From: Datisca glomerata
Taxonomy: Eukaryota; Streptophyta; Magnoliopsida; Cucurbitales; Datiscaceae
Assembly: GCA_003255025.1 (NCBI GenBank)
Contig: QANY01005064.1
Location: 496,001 to 560,000, forward strand
Direction: 5' to 3'
Length of the DNA stretch: 64,000 nucleotides
A program made the position numbers and the translations under genes. Below the pieces are notes generated by a model. The model had not been told where the DNA came from, did not search any database, and saw only the letters and a list, made by a program, of their open reading frames with translations. This document shows positions 34,180-46,988 of the stretch, piece after piece. The stretch's first letter is position 1. The number at the start of each line of letters is the position of its first letter.

Positions 34180-35386
34180 TAAAGAACAGGAAATATTCAT
34201 CTAAAGCCTCTGAGAATGATAAATGCATCATTAGAAGATTGTCCATGGGTTTCTTCTTGAACGATGAAATACTCTACAAAAGAAACCATGATATGGTGCT
34301 TTTAAGATGTGTTGATACAAGGGAAACGAATCAAATCATAGAAGAAGTTCATGAAGAAATTTGTGGAGTTCATGCTAACAGACACATGATGGCCAAACAA
34401 ATCTTGAGAGCATGATATTATTGGTTGACTCTAGAATCTGATTGCATCAAGTACGCCAAGAAATGTCAAATTCATGCGGATAAAATTCACATACCCGCAT
34501 CCCCTCTACATGTCATGGCCGCACCTTGACCGTTCTCTATGTGGGGCATTGACGTCATTGATCTCATCACATCAAAAGCCTCTAACGGGCATCGTTTCAT
34601 TTTGGTCTCTATAGATTATTTTACCAAATAGGTGGAGGCGAGTTCTTATTCGAGTGTAACCAGAAGTGTGGTTGTTAAGTTCATTAAAAATGAAATAGTT
34701 TATCGATATGGTCTACCTGAAAGGATCATCACAGATAATGGGACAAGTTTAAACAACAAGATGATGAAAGTATTATGTGAGCAGTTCAAAATTAAGCATC
34801 ATAATTCATCTCCTTATCATCTGAAGATGAACAGAAGAGTGAAAGCAGCCAATAAGAACATAAAAAATCATAGAGAAGATGAGATTTTATAAGGATTGGC
34901 ATGAGATGCTCCTTTTCGCTCTTCATGGATACCTCACATCAGTCCGAACATCAACTGGGTCAACGCTATTCTCTTTGGTATATGGCATGGAAGTAGTCCT
35001 TCCGATTGAGGTGGAACTTCCCTCCGTCTGAGTCTTGATAGAGGTGAAATTAGAAGAAGCAGAGTGGGTACAAACATGATATGAGCAATTGAATTTCATC
35101 GAGGAAAAAAATTGACTGCATTATGTAGAGGGCAATTATATAAAAAATAATTATGCAAGCGTATGATAAAAAGTTACATCCCCGATATTTCTGAGAATGA
35201 GATTTGATGTTGAAAAGGATACTCTCATATCAAAAAGATTCCCGTAGAAAATGGACCTAAAATTATGATGGACCTTTCGTAGTCAAGAAGGTTTTATCGG
35301 GAGGAGCTCTCATTCTAACAAACATGGATGGAGACAATTTACCACACGCAGTTAATTCTGATGCAGTCAAGAACTACTTTGTTTGA
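34180..35386 (+). pseudogene. Integrase relic of copy 2
   Basis: The zinc-binding part lies near 34330-34480 (His, His, Cys, Cys, with one stop). The first catalytic Asp is in GIDVIDLI near 34550 and the second in ITDNGTS near 34735. At the third position the codon at 34842-34844 is Lys where Glu is required. A C-terminal part follows with the element's own stop at 35384-35386. Stops and frame changes are numerous. Confidence 0.8.
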
Positions 35387-35559
35387 CCGCTCTAAGTATG
35401 GGAAATGCGAGGTTGGGCAAAAAAAATATTTTCAAAAGAGTTGTCTCGAATATTGGAGAAATTATATTCCATAATTTTTAAATCCTTGTTTTTAAACATC
35501 GTTCAGCATCAATGTTAAGCTTTTTTTCCAGTTCAACATCGTTCATCATCATCGTTCAT

Positions 35560-36830
35560 CATCATCGCTTCTTAAAAACATTTGGCTGTGCTTGCTTTCC
35601 TTATCTAAGGCCATATATAATATGCATAAAGTTAACTTTCATTCTGATTTGTGTCTATTTTTATGATACTGTGCCATTCACCAAGGTTATAAGTGCTTGC
35701 ATGCCTCTGGCAGACTTTATATATGTAAAACTTTTGTCGTTGATGAGTGCTTGTTTCCTTATATTCATTCTTTGACACTCCAAACAAAAGTCAGTCTAAA
35801 CAGTCAAATATGCCTCAAATTTTCACCCCTAGACCTACCTCACAATTCAGTTCTTCACCAAGATCAAGTCAATGGTACACCTTTTGCAAGTATCTCAAGT
35901 AATGATACTCTTTCTTAGTCTATTTCCCAACCAGATCACAATAATTCAATCACTACTATTGATAATCCTGCTGTACTATCAAATACTTATAACTTACCTG
36001 ACTTCCCATCTATATCAGACCAACTCACTATTGAACTACCTCATTTGCCACGTCTACCATCACAAACCTAAAGCCAGGCCTAAAACCACGTCACTCCACT
36101 CTATGAAAACCAGATGTAGAGTGTAATAATCAAACCAAAATCCTACTACTCAACTAAACATCATCTTCCCACTACTTGTCTTCCATCTGAACCAACATCA
36201 GTAAAGCAAGCAATTACTAATCTTAATTGACGACAGGCTATAAATAAAGAGTTTTTAGCCCTTGTGAAAAGCCATACTTGGGATTTACTGCTTCCATTAG
36301 CTGGTATGAATGTTGTAGGTAACAAATGGGTGTTTCAGTTGTAAAACCTACAACTGTTAGGACTATTTTACACATGCACTACATTTTGGCTGAGATATAA
36401 GGAAATTGGATGTGAAAATGCCTTTCTAATGGTATGCTCAATGAAACTATTTTTATGGTTCAACTAGAGAGGTTTATCGACAATTCTAAGCTTGGTCATG
36501 TTTGTAAGTTGAGAAAAACCTTATATGGTCTGAAGCAAGCCCCAAGATCCTAGTATGAGAAGCTAAAAGATGTATTGTTGAGTTGGGGATTCATAACCAC
36601 CAAGTCTGATACCTCTTTATTTATGTTTCATAGTAATTTAGATATAATGTTCTTCATAGTATGTAGATGACAGTTATTACTGGCAACAAGATAAAGCTAA
36701 TATAGAGGGTCATATAAAACTTGAACAACTTATTTACATTAAAGGCCCTGGATCTTTAAATTACTTCTTAGGTATTGAAGTGTCCAGTTAGGATAAGTAA
36801 AACAAGCAATTACTAATCTTTGTAAACTGG
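35560..36830 (+). mobile_element. Ty1/copia remnant (integrase end and RT)
   Basis: 35570-35790 encodes the end of copia integrase in two alternating frames (FGCACFPYLRPY). 36200-36350 gives the RT entry (WDLLLPLAGMNVVGNKWVF), and 36430-36660 gives LYGLKQAP and DTSLFMFH. Stops and deletions abound, and no LTR is visible. It starts about 170 bp after the pol stop of the Tat copy, so the two fragments were joined by insertion or deletion. Confidence 0.75.
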
Positions 36831-37199
36831 AATTACCAAACTAGAATGCCATTCACCTAACACAGTCCAAATACATCATGGATCTTCTAAAAAAGATAAA
36901 ATGGAAGGAGCTAAATCTTCTCCCTTAGCTACTAGCTCTTCTATTTCTTTATCAATAAATTGAGGTGAACCTATAAAGGATATTACTCTATCCAACAGTA
37001 TTTTTCCATCACTCATTACAATAAATATGATATTCTATAGCTTTCAGGAACAAGGTTCAGTATTTTCTCTTGTAGAATAGGTACATCGACTACATTTTAA
37101 GAAAGCCATGTAAATCAAAATCTTGTAAAAAGGGACAAAAGTGATGATGAAAAATTTATTCGTGCCTAAACGAATAAAACGTCGTACCTCGTCTCTCAT
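36831..37199. other. Non-coding spacer
   Basis: AT-rich DNA between the copia remnant and the gene-like region. The 24-mer ending CAAGCAATTACTAATCTT at 36201-36224 recurs at 36797-36820 with one change. This may mark a deletion or duplication joint in the copia remnant. Confidence 0.45.
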
Positions 37200-39302
37200 T
37201 TCATCATTTCAACTTTTAGAGTCTTAGACAAAAGAAAGCCAATAGAGAAAGAAACCACTACCCTCACTCGTTCGCTGCCTTGACCCTCTCATTGTCACCC
37301 TCGCCTCGCCTCAAGCTTCTTGGGTAAGGTCTATCTCTCTCTCATATAATTTTATAAAATTTTCCTTTGCCTCCCTCGACTATCTTCATCTCTCATCTCT
37401 TCATAGATTGAAGCTTCTAATGGTAAAAAACGAGCCACTCTATTCAGATTTTCTGGTGTGAAGAACAAGGGTTTGATTTAGAGTGATCGTCTCCATTCTG
37501 TAATTGTTTCTCTGCGGATGGTGTGGGTTTGGTACTGCTCAACCTCGCCCATCCCCCTTGCCGAGCTATGCTCACTTTCAGGCCACTGGTGAGTCTCTCT
37601 ATCTTTCTCTCTTTCTAGATCTATCTCTTTCTCTGTCTAACTCTATCTCGATCTCACAATCTCAATCTCGGTGGTGGTTTTTTTCTCTTTTTCTCTACAC
37701 CATAGAGGTAAGCCCTAAGCAACCCTGAGAGTCCTGAAAAGTGTAGGGTAGAGCTTAATTAGTCACTACCTTATAAAGGTGTCAAGCTCTGGGTAAGTTT
37801 GTGAAACACCCCTAATTTGTATGTAATTTCCATTGACTCTGCATTTGTGGAACACCCCGAATTTGGAAGCTAATGCATAATCTACATATACTAATAGTGG
37901 AGAGATTTTTGAAACACCCCCAATTTCTCTTTCGGTATATATATTGACAATTGGGTCTCCCTTGCGTTTGTGTCAATATAGGAGGTTGCTCAGAGCATTG
38001 AATCAAATGGTGAGTTAATATTTTTTTGGTATTTTTTATGTTTACAGCAAAGAGATTAGTTGGTATCCGTCAAAGATCTCCAAAAATCATATAGTTGTTC
38101 TTTTATCAGCATAAAGTGATGTGGATGTTGTTCATACTCATACTTCATATAAATCCATTAAGAAATCAGGGATTATATTGAGTTCATATAATTTAACAAA
38201 CTATATGGAATGCTTCAGTAAGATGTTGCAAATCAAGAGTTTGAAGAGTTAGTTTTGTGCAGGAAAATATCATCAGAGATGCCATGTGGGGTGAACAAAG
38301 AATATTTCAGGTACTCGTTGTTTCTCGTGTTTTGTAACGGCATTGTATAAAATTCCCCCATCTCTTTCTTTAAACGTTTCACATTTACCCCTAATAATTA
38401 AGTGAATTTGAGTATCAACCTTGTATTTATCATAACGTTGATGACTTTGATTAGCACATTGTAATTTATTGAACTTAAGTTTGCTAAATTTATTGAAATT
38501 TTGTTACTGCTTATCTGCTTAATTATAGGAGGAATCACGGAATAATATGGTTGCGATAGAGAAATAGTCGATGGTACTTAATCGTCCGAGCACTGAAAGT
38601 AAGAAACCAAGACAGCTATTTGATGCTATATACGAAAAGGTTGGGTAAGTCTTCGATTTTACAAAGAAATTCTTATAATTTATGACTTTGTATCACAGTA
38701 TAGATTATTTTTGTATGTTCAGCAACTGAAGGTGATCTATAATGATAAACAGTTGCGTTATGTTCTGGCGTCTCCGGTATTGTTAGAAGACATATATATA
38801 TGAAATTTGGGATCAGTTATTTTATTTAGTCTGAAATTAACAATAAGAATTGGCATATGTTCAGCAAACAATTCAATCTGATATTCTGATTTTTACGATA
38901 AATTGATGATTCCAATTAAAGGTAAATTTCTCATGTTTAGTTAACATTCTTACCTTTTTTAGGCCTTGTTAATTGGGTTTTCTCCTGATAAAAAAAATCC
39001 TGCTGAATCTGAGTAGTCATATTCAACATTTTTGTAGGAATAAACTAATGGGCAAGGTCTTTGATGGTTTATGGGAGATAATTAGATCAGTTGATGGCAT
39101 GAGAAGGGAAATTGCAGAAATAGTGCAGTCTGTATATAATAAGTTGGCGAATCCAAAGAGGAAAGAAGATATTGAAGCATCCTTCCAATGCATAGTGTCA
39201 ATTCAGAAGGAAGCTGATAATAATGGTCATGCAATTACCTCACCATTGGAATCACGGCGGAGGTGTTGTGCTTTCAAAATTAAAAACGAATCTTTTTTAT
39301 AA
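37200..39302 (+). pseudogene. Spliced exon remnants of an unrecognised host gene
   Basis: Four segments with GT-AG borders can be read: 37982-38009 (uncertain), 38263-38310 (48 nt), 38529-38644 (116 nt) and 39038 to about 39240. The phases fit: 0/0, 0/2, then 2. The joined frame runs through with one stop, TAG at 38565-38567, and reads NRPSTESKKPRQLFDAIY then WEIIRSVDGMRREIAEIVQS, helical and charged. A CT-rich stretch with possible 5' exons (37200-37730) lies upstream. I do not recognise the family. The 3' end runs into a copia fragment at about 39300. It could be a pseudogene or a gene piece carried by a transposon. Confidence 0.6.
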
Positions 39303-39465
39303 AAGAAAATAAACGCGACGCAACGGTTTTCAAAATAAAAAACTTTTATTGAAAACTCATTTTCAATCGGATCCCTTATATATTTATATATTAAATCAAA
39401 GACATACATGGATACGAAAATAGACCTTTTGTTGTCTAATCAAGAATCCTTGCAAATCAACGATC

Positions 39466-39726
39466 TTACATTCCCATGAACAACAGACTTTGAGACTTTC
39501 TATGCATTAGGTAAGTATAATCATATCTTGAGTAATCGTCAATAAAAGTGACGAAATACTCATACCCACCTCTAGCGTGTACATTGATTGGTCCATATAC
39601 ATCTATATATACTAGTTCAAGTGGTTCCTTGGCTCTATGGCCCTTTCGTGTGAAAAGTCTCTTGATCATTTTTCCCTCTAAACAAGATTCACAAATAAAA
39701 AGAGTCTCAACTTTTAGTTCTCTCAA
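39466..39726 (-). pseudogene. Copia pre-integrase/integrase relic
   Basis: The frame starts with the zinc-binding segment (CESCLEGKMIKRLF), followed by the integrase start with LVYIDVYGPINV (first catalytic Asp) and FVTFIDDYSRY. It stops well short of a full integrase, so the second and third catalytic residues are absent. Confidence 0.82.
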
Positions 39727-40023
39727 AACATCATGTTTTGTTAACCTGTTTAATCTATCTAGACTAATATGTCTAAACCTAAGATGTCATGGATACATGT
39801 TATCATCATCATGAAAAACTATTTGTCATTTATTACTTTTGGGATTTACAACTTTAAATAGTTCAGAATTATTTAAGGCGTGTTCAGTCGGTTTAAGCTT
39901 ATACAGTCTGTTCGAAACTTTTACATGACAAATATTAAATCCATTCATAAAAATAATAACTCATTATTAATTAAAGAAACTTCAAAAAATTGGTCATGCA
40001 GTAATGAAAGAAAAATCAAATTT

Positions 40024-40706
40024 CTAAAAAAATTCAGGAATATAATAAACATCGTTCAAAAATAAATAATTATTTCTAAAATTAAGGTGGATTCTCCTCA
40101 ATGCTTTCGCTGACACGAGCGTACAACTGCCAACTCTCATAATCACCTTGCCATCAGCCAGCTCCCTTGAAGAATCAAGTATCTGCAAAGAAGAACTTAT
40201 CTGGTTAGTGGCTCTTGAACCCAATATCCAGGATTATAAATTAAATTTCACTAAACAAGCTTCAAATACAAGTAAATCATATTTACCTTTCTTTTTCAGC
40301 TCGAAGAGATACTCATTACAGTTTTTTTTCAATAACCTTCAACCCCACAATGGAAACATATTACTGCGAGTTCATTGTCAATATTGTTCTTCTTGCCCTC
40401 GGCTGACCTTGGGCCTTCTTTCATCATTATTTTTGCTTTTGTCCTTACACTTCTTCTTTTTTTACTACTAACAACAGAGGGAGAAGGGTTTTACTCGGTA
40501 ACATTTACCTCCTCCCTAATGGTAATACCTGTGTCAATAATTCAAGTATTGACTGCAAGCCTTTCCGGACTTTCTTCAGTAAGAATAAATTTATTATGCT
40601 CATAAACTAGCAACATGTTCGAGTTGGATTTTCATCTTATGGAGTTATTACCATTTAATTTATCAAGTTCAAGTAAAACAGTAATAGGGTTACCCATAGT
40701 AGACAT
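40024..40706 (-). pseudogene. Copia gag/protease relic
   Basis: Minus strand: gag start at 40706 (LLELDKLNGNN, a stop, then a shortened body), zinc knuckle CFHCGVEGY near 40410 with a stop after it, and the protease start GSRATNQISSSLQ in 40024-40224. The protease active site reads Gly-Ser-Arg-Ala where copia enzymes have Asp-Ser-Gly-Ala. Non-functional. Confidence 0.7.
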
Positions 40707-42120
40707 AATAATAACTAAAAAATAAAATATACATAATTCAATATAAATAAAATAAATATAAAAAATTTGGAAAGTAAGCGTGATGCATGAATGCAACATA
40801 TTAAACACATAAATTTAACATTTACTAATCCACGATAAGATAATCTAACAATTAATATGCTGCCATAGGGTCAGTTAGATTAATCTTAGACTGTTTATAA
40901 GATATTCTCATCTTTATTAATTAAAACTTAAAATATCTCATATTTTCTCTTTCAACAATAAGATATCGCTAATTTGATCACGTCACAATTATCCACTCAA
41001 AGATTAATTGTGACTTTGTAATCCGTTATTTCAGATTTCATGACTTGATTGAGGATATGCCGCCTTAGGATCGATCAAAACTAAACTACATCACTTAGTC
41101 ATATCTTCTTAAGGAGTTCAACTTTGGTATTGATACAGCTCGAAACCTTCCTTAGGAGGACGAAAACAAAGACATCTCAAGGCCCTCACTGTATCTCACT
41201 GTGTTGTACTAATAATGGAGACCATATGTTACATTTATATGTCAACCTTCTCTCACTCACTATTTTAGGATAATGTGCTTCTATTTTAACTAATCAATTA
41301 ATTTCAAATTAATTACCAGTTAAAATAACCCTATGAATGTAAAATTAACAGTTAATTCAATCTAATTGGTCTAAGTTCATTTAACCTTTTAAAGAGCCTA
41401 AGTCAAAATTAGATGATCTTAGACTAATTAATTAATTACATTCATCAAACTTTAATAAAATTCTTTTAATAAAGTTGGTAATCCTAAATGTTACTAATTA
41501 AAATTTAGCAGTTTACATGCAATCGATTTTTCAAAATAATTTACGTAAACGTATTAGAAAAGTCCTAATCAATCATGTTTATACTGATGAGATGCATGAT
41601 CCAATAAAACTGTGTGAGGTTTTATGTATGGCATGTGATCGACTAATGCATGGTCATGTTATCAATCATATCAATAAATATTTATTTAATAATTAAATAA
41701 GCTAATGATGAATCGGGTGACTATAGAGTATTTCTAAATTACTAGCATTGAAAAATATAAATAAAATTAGAAAGAGGACTTCATGAGTACATATTTCCAA
41801 AATATCACCTTCTCCACTAGAGGTCCATCATCATAATCTTCAGGTTTTAAAAAAAATCTTTTAAATTAGGATAAACTATTTTTCTTAATTAAATAATCTC
41901 TATAATTATCTTTTAAAAATTATTGAATTTGATTTAGTCAAAAAACAATTTAATGACTCATTAAACTTGGGTCAAACTTAATCAATTAATTAATTTTTAA
42001 TTTTCATCAAATTAAAACTTAATCATTAATTTTAAAATTCAAACGATAAAAGATAGAGTTTGAATTTTCATAAAACACTACAGGGATAAAGTAACACGGT
42101 ATTAGGATTTATGCAAAAAT
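40707..42120. other. AT-rich part of copia leader or inserted DNA
   Basis: About 1.4 kb without a frame. It contains several dispersed-repeat-like phrases but no recognisable ends. It is too long for a normal copia leader, so either the leader is unusual or another repeat sits here. Confidence 0.35.
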
Positions 42121-42606
42121 TCATTGGTAGTAACAATAATTGCCCTCGACGATGGGACTCTCCCACCGTTGCTCCATCCACCGTCCACCGCCAATCGCCA
42201 CCCGTCACAGCGGCATCGATTTTTCTGGGGACATTGTCACCACAGGTCTATTGATCGCACCAGCGCCGAAAATTCAATTTCTGATGCCGGCACCAGAATT
42301 CCCTAGAAATTCTTACTCTTGCTTTTTCCTTCTAATTCATCTCGTGCGTTATTCATCTTCTCACGATTGGAATTATACAATATGATATTCAAAAAAATTA
42401 CAACTATTCTTATGCTCCAAAACGGCTTACATAAGATCTAAGCAAAAATAGAAGAACAAAATCTAAACCCATAGTCACCATACAATTAACGATTCATCAT
42501 TAAACCATACATTCCAAAAAAATCATCCATCATTCATACATATCAAAATATATTATGAACAATGCAAGAACACTCGCACAGTATTTAATATTTAAATAAA
42601 TAAATA

Positions 42607-42620
42607 CCGCTCTGATATCA
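42607..42620 (-). promoter_or_regulatory. Primer-binding site of minus-strand copia fragment
   Basis: The minus strand reads TGATATCAGAGCGG, close to the tRNA-iMet complement TGGTATCAGAGC, two bases after the LTR end CCAACA. Confidence 0.65.
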
Positions 42621-42900
42621 ATTGTTGGTTAATTTAATGTCTACTTTCATTAATTTATATAATTTAAAATCAATAAATCATTAAATGACATATATAAATT
42701 AGAAGGTTATTTTAAATAATGTATGAATAATAATTAAGACAAAATTGTCTAAAATGATATTGATCTCCTCCCCATTTTTAACGTATTATAGATAGTGGCC
42801 AAACTATCCTCTTCTCTCGCCTCATCTTCTGCATCCCTCTCAATCCCACTAAACCATCATCAACAAAAATAGTAAAACCTCTCTCTCTCTTTCTGCAAAG

Positions 42901-45094
42901 ATTTATTGAGAAGCCATTATTGCACAGAAACAATGGCCAATAGCGAAAATGGTTCATTTAAAAGCTTTGATGGAATCTAAACAACGAACTAAAAAATGGT
43001 CGAGACTTGGGTTTTGGGTGGAAGAAGATGAGATCTTTCACTTAACAAATCCTCGCCCTTAATTTTTTCTTAAATTTTTCTCACTTTCTCCATCATGTCC
43101 TTATGTTAGCTTCTCTGCCATTTTCTCCTTCCAGAAGAATTACTGGAACAGTATTTTCAGTGAAAATTGATTTTTTGTTTTTATTTTATATAAAATAATA
43201 CAGTTTTATTATTATTTAGGTTGTTTTTATATTACTAGATGGGTGTACATTCCACCTGAATATAAAATAAAATAATTTTTCAATCAATTTCATCTTTAAG
43301 TTTCAAAATAACTGTTTTGTTATAATTCTCTTATAATGTATGCCTGTCTTGAATGAATGTTTTCCCAATTAAAATTATTAAGGTTAATTGAGAAAATAAA
43401 TAAATGGCATGATGATATTAATTTGTTTTAATAACTTGTTTGAGGGTTTAACCAATATCAAGAATAATTTTACTTACAAAACTCATTTTCTTGTTCTAAA
43501 AAATAAATGTGAAAATGATTTTTAGAACCACACACATATTTAACACATATAGACTTTATTTGGAAAGGTTAAAAGCTCACTGTTAGATCGAACAACAACA
43601 AAAAAACTACTATTGACCTTACAAAAAAAAATATTCTAAGCTAAGCTATATTTCTCTTAACGGGCAAGATGAAAGATTGTGACAAATTATTTTGAAATTA
43701 AACTACTTTAAAAATCCTATTGAACTTGGATTAAGTTAATTTAAACTCAAGAAATTATGCAATACACAAATTACAACATTAAAATGCCTACTAAATGTGT
43801 GCTCAACTGAAAAAAAAAATCACTCAAAATCATCCAACTTGAAACAGATAGTTGTTTTATTTGTTTGGATAAAAAAAATATATAAGTCACAAGGCATCAT
43901 AATCAAAGAGTGAATATTATATCAAATAATTGAATAGCTGAATCAGATAAATGTTGGTGCATGTTCCTAATGTTCATTCAAATAATTTGTTTCCCTTTTC
44001 AAAATAGTTAAAAGTCTTTAATCAGACTTTTTATTAGTAGGCATAAAAATTTCAATCTCGTCAGTAGATGTGAAAGGTGAAATATAATGAATGGGTTGAA
44101 AAAAATTGAGACAAACTTTTATAGATGAAATACAGTGAATCAAGCGTATGGTTTAAATTTCTAGAGACTCATACTTAACTAAAGCCATATACATTATATA
44201 ATCTTTATAGACAAAATTTAAAATTTCGTTGACGTGAGTGGAACGGATTTTTACGTTAAAATTTTACTTTTTGGGACTATGATGACTATTTTTTATTTTT
44301 CTTTTATATTTGGTTATTTTTATTTTTTCTTAAAAGTGATATACTCTTAATGTTACCTCTCTTTAATTAACTAGCAAAAAACATGTGAATTCGCTCATTG
44401 AAGTATTTTAAAATTATATAATAAGTTTTAGAATTAATATTCAAGTTGAAACAAAAGCATTAGCTTTCAAAATTACTGTAAATCTAAAATAAAACTAAAT
44501 AAGAATGTTAAGAAAACTATTTTATCATATTTACAATTAAATTGGATAGGTCATATATAACTTGAAGATGATATATTTATAATAAAATTATTATAGATGG
44601 AAAAAAATTTAAATAAATCATGTATTTTCTGAAGATAATAAATTATATACAAGAGTTTTAATTAAATACGCCATGCATTGGTCTTAATCACATATTTAAC
44701 AATCCCTGAAAGGCAACTCCCACTCCCAGGTAGAATACAACCTCAACAGTGCGCAAAAAAAACAGAAAAATACAAATTGGAAGATCCCTTTGTTCCTGCA
44801 CATGTAAATGATGGAATATTTAACTAGAATTTGGTATAAATCTTTGTCAACATTGGTCAAAGCATGTATAGTTATCAATTTCGTTTAGGCCCTTATTCAG
44901 TTTGGTGATTATACGGGCTTCTTCGAACATTTCCATGTTCCGTCTTGGATAAAAAACTTCAGACATTAAAATACCATACCACATAAAAATTTTAAAATCA
45001 CTGCATACTGAGTGGTTTGAACATTTCTTCGAGATTGAGTTCTTTATATATGATCCTTTTCCTCAAGACAAAGTCTCAAAGTTCTATATTGTAA
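42901..45094. other. Non-coding spacer
   Basis: AT-rich DNA without a supported gene. It may include the outer part of the copia LTR up to about 43250. Confidence 0.4.
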
Positions 45095-45099
45095 AATTG

Positions 45100-45542
45100 T
45101 GTTGGAAAGATTTGAATGAAAAATTATGGTTTTTTACCCGCTTGAAAGGTTATAACGGTGGAAGTATTTTAAATAATACGAAGTGTTATAATGACTATTT
45201 AAATGTCCACGATCAATCTATATATATAGTGACTCTATTTGTGTTTTATGATGATGAGAATTTCATATAATTTTTTTTTCTTTTCACATCTCCATGGTTG
45301 TGTTCACTGGCTCTTATGGATTAGAGTGCAACTTCTGTAAGAATGAAAATTTATTTTATCTTAAGAAACAATTGTTCATCACCTTGTGCACCGTAGAGGA
45401 AGTAAAATTATTTTAAGGACACAGTGTTCACACTAGGCTCAGATTAGTTCTGTTTCTTGTTGTTGCATATTTTTAGGATGATTTCTATAATTTCTCACAT
45501 TGTAACTACAAAGGTGCAAGATACACGTATTTTGACAAAACA
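45100..45542 (+). repeat. 5' LTR of the copia deletion derivative
   Basis: Starts TGTTGGAAAG. Shares long blocks with 46540-46985, such as TACCCGCTTGAAAGGTTATA and ATAATACGAAGTGTTATAAT. A primer site is not clear after it (TGATCATGAGAG, a poor match). Confidence 0.85.
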
Positions 45543-46539
45543 TGATCATGAGAGGAGGTCTCGAGTCTTTGTTAAAGGATAATGACAATCATGTCCTTAG
45601 GTTTGATTTTCTAACATAGTTGTTAGGAGATGATTCTTAAAGTTTTGGAAAGTAACGAGCTAAAGTGCTTAAACTTCTTATTGCGAAGAAGTAAATGGCT
45701 TAAAAACTTGTTGGAGGATATTCTAATATTGGCCTATAAACTTGTGCCCACTATGATACATATTCGTAACCAAGAAGCAGCTATTGAAATTGCACAAGTA
45801 TGTATAACGATAAATCTTGACATTTACATCAAAGATATAATACCATCGAGAATTGCTCTCAGGCGGAATTCATTCCATTGACTATATACAAGGTCAAAGC
45901 TAATAAAACCGATCTGTTGCAAAAAGTTTGATGAGAGAGCAATTAGAAAGTTCATCGAGGGGAATGGCTTAAAGCCTGTAAATTAACCAAGAGTCACCAT
46001 AGTCCCAAGATCTAGATTCAAATGGACAACTGAATTATGTTTGTAACTCATTTGCACTGAGAAACACTTACTAATACCCATTCCTATGATGAGACAGTGC
46101 CCATCTGTCGTGAGAATCAGGATAAGTTACACTTTTAATGATTTTTATAGCTTGTATATGTACAAGTGGGGTATAGCAGGATACTCTTCCTGCTACGTGA
46201 GTGCGAAGGGGCCGCTTCTATGAGAATTATAGGCTAAATTCTCTAAAACACTCATGAAACCAAGTGGTGTTCAAGGCCAAAATGAACAAAATGTGAAAAC
46301 AAACTATGGTCGAGGAGGAACTGTGTGAACTCTATTATCTTGGTTGACATAAACGGTTGAATACTTCAAGACATCGCGTTCACTGATTAGCAAGTAAATC
46401 CGATAGTTTTTTTACTAGGGAAGGTTCAAAGTCAAAAGCTACCTATCTCGATGCAGTTAGTCTTCACTTGTAATTGTACAAGTGTCTGCATTATGTTTGA
46501 CATATTTAAAGAAGCTAATTTTTCATTCATTTGGAGGAT

Positions 46540-46985
46540 TGTTGAAAGAAATTGAATGAAAAATTATTTATGTTTTTTTACCCGCTTGAAAGGTTATAAC
46601 AGTGGCGTATTTTTATTTTTAAATTGGTATTATTTTAAATAATACGAAGTGTTATAATGACTATTCGAATGGTCACAAATCAGTCTTATATATAATGACC
46701 CTATTTGTGTTTTAAGATTATGAGAATTTCATATAATTTTCTTTCTTTTTTCACATCTCCATATTTACTAACGTGTGCGTTTACAAACTATGGTTGCGTT
46801 CGCTAGTTCTTATGAAGACAATTGCTCAACACCTTTGCAACATGGAGGGAGCAAAATTATCTTAAGGGTGTTCACATTGGGCTCGGATTAGTTATATTTC
46901 TTGTTGTTGCAGATTCTTAGGACAATTTCTATAATTTCTCATATTGTAAGTACAAAAGTACAAGGTACGCGTATTTTTTCCAACA
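46540..46985 (+). repeat. 3' LTR of the copia deletion derivative
   Basis: Starts TGTTGAAAG after the polypurine tract and ends CCAACA. Has two insertions relative to the 5' LTR, near 46610 and 46770. Confidence 0.85.
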
Positions 46986-46988
46986 AAT

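Larger units (their letters stand above)
25150..35400 (+). mobile_element. Ty3/gypsy element, Tat/Ogre type, old broken copy (copy 2)
   Basis: This plus-strand relative of the element at 1-6087 shows partial 5' LTR, primer site, leader, ORF1, gag, protease, G-patch, RT, RNase H, archaeal-type RNase H and integrase, ending with the pol stop at 35384-35386. The order and the second RNase H define the Tat/Ogre group. Every frame has stops or shifts. ORF1 has an internal deletion. The 5' LTR is truncated at about 25150 and no 3' LTR follows the pol stop, so it is a fragment of about 10 kb. Confidence 0.87.
39300..42900 (-). mobile_element. Ty1/copia fragment, minus strand, with primer site and LTR start
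   Basis: Minus strand, from right to left: part of an LTR (from 42623 rightwards, outer edge not found), primer site (42620-42607), a GC-rich leader (42120-42400), gag start (ATG at 40706), zinc knuckle (about 40400), protease (40224-40024), pre-integrase and integrase (39726-39466). Most of gag is missing, and there is no RT. 40780-42060 is AT-rich and unassigned. The left end abuts the gene remnant. Confidence 0.7.
45100..46985 (+). mobile_element. Deletion derivative of a Ty1/copia element with both LTRs
   Basis: Two related LTRs (45100-45542 and 46540-46985, starting TGTTG and ending ACA) flank about 1 kb. The 5-mer AATTG occurs directly before (45095-45099) and after (46986-46990), a normal copia target duplication. 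The inside keeps only the end of copia RNase H (about 45720-45990, ending GNGLKPVN) and 3' untranslated sequence with the polypurine tract GGAGGAT at 46534-46540. Gag to RT is deleted. The LTRs differ by several indels, so the insertion is old. It could only move with help from a complete relative. Confidence 0.85.

Noticed and set aside
42124..42385. GC-rich frames as a host exon
   Set aside because: They lie in the leader position of a minus-strand copia fragment close to its primer site, and both overlapping frames are low-complexity Pro/His/Ser.
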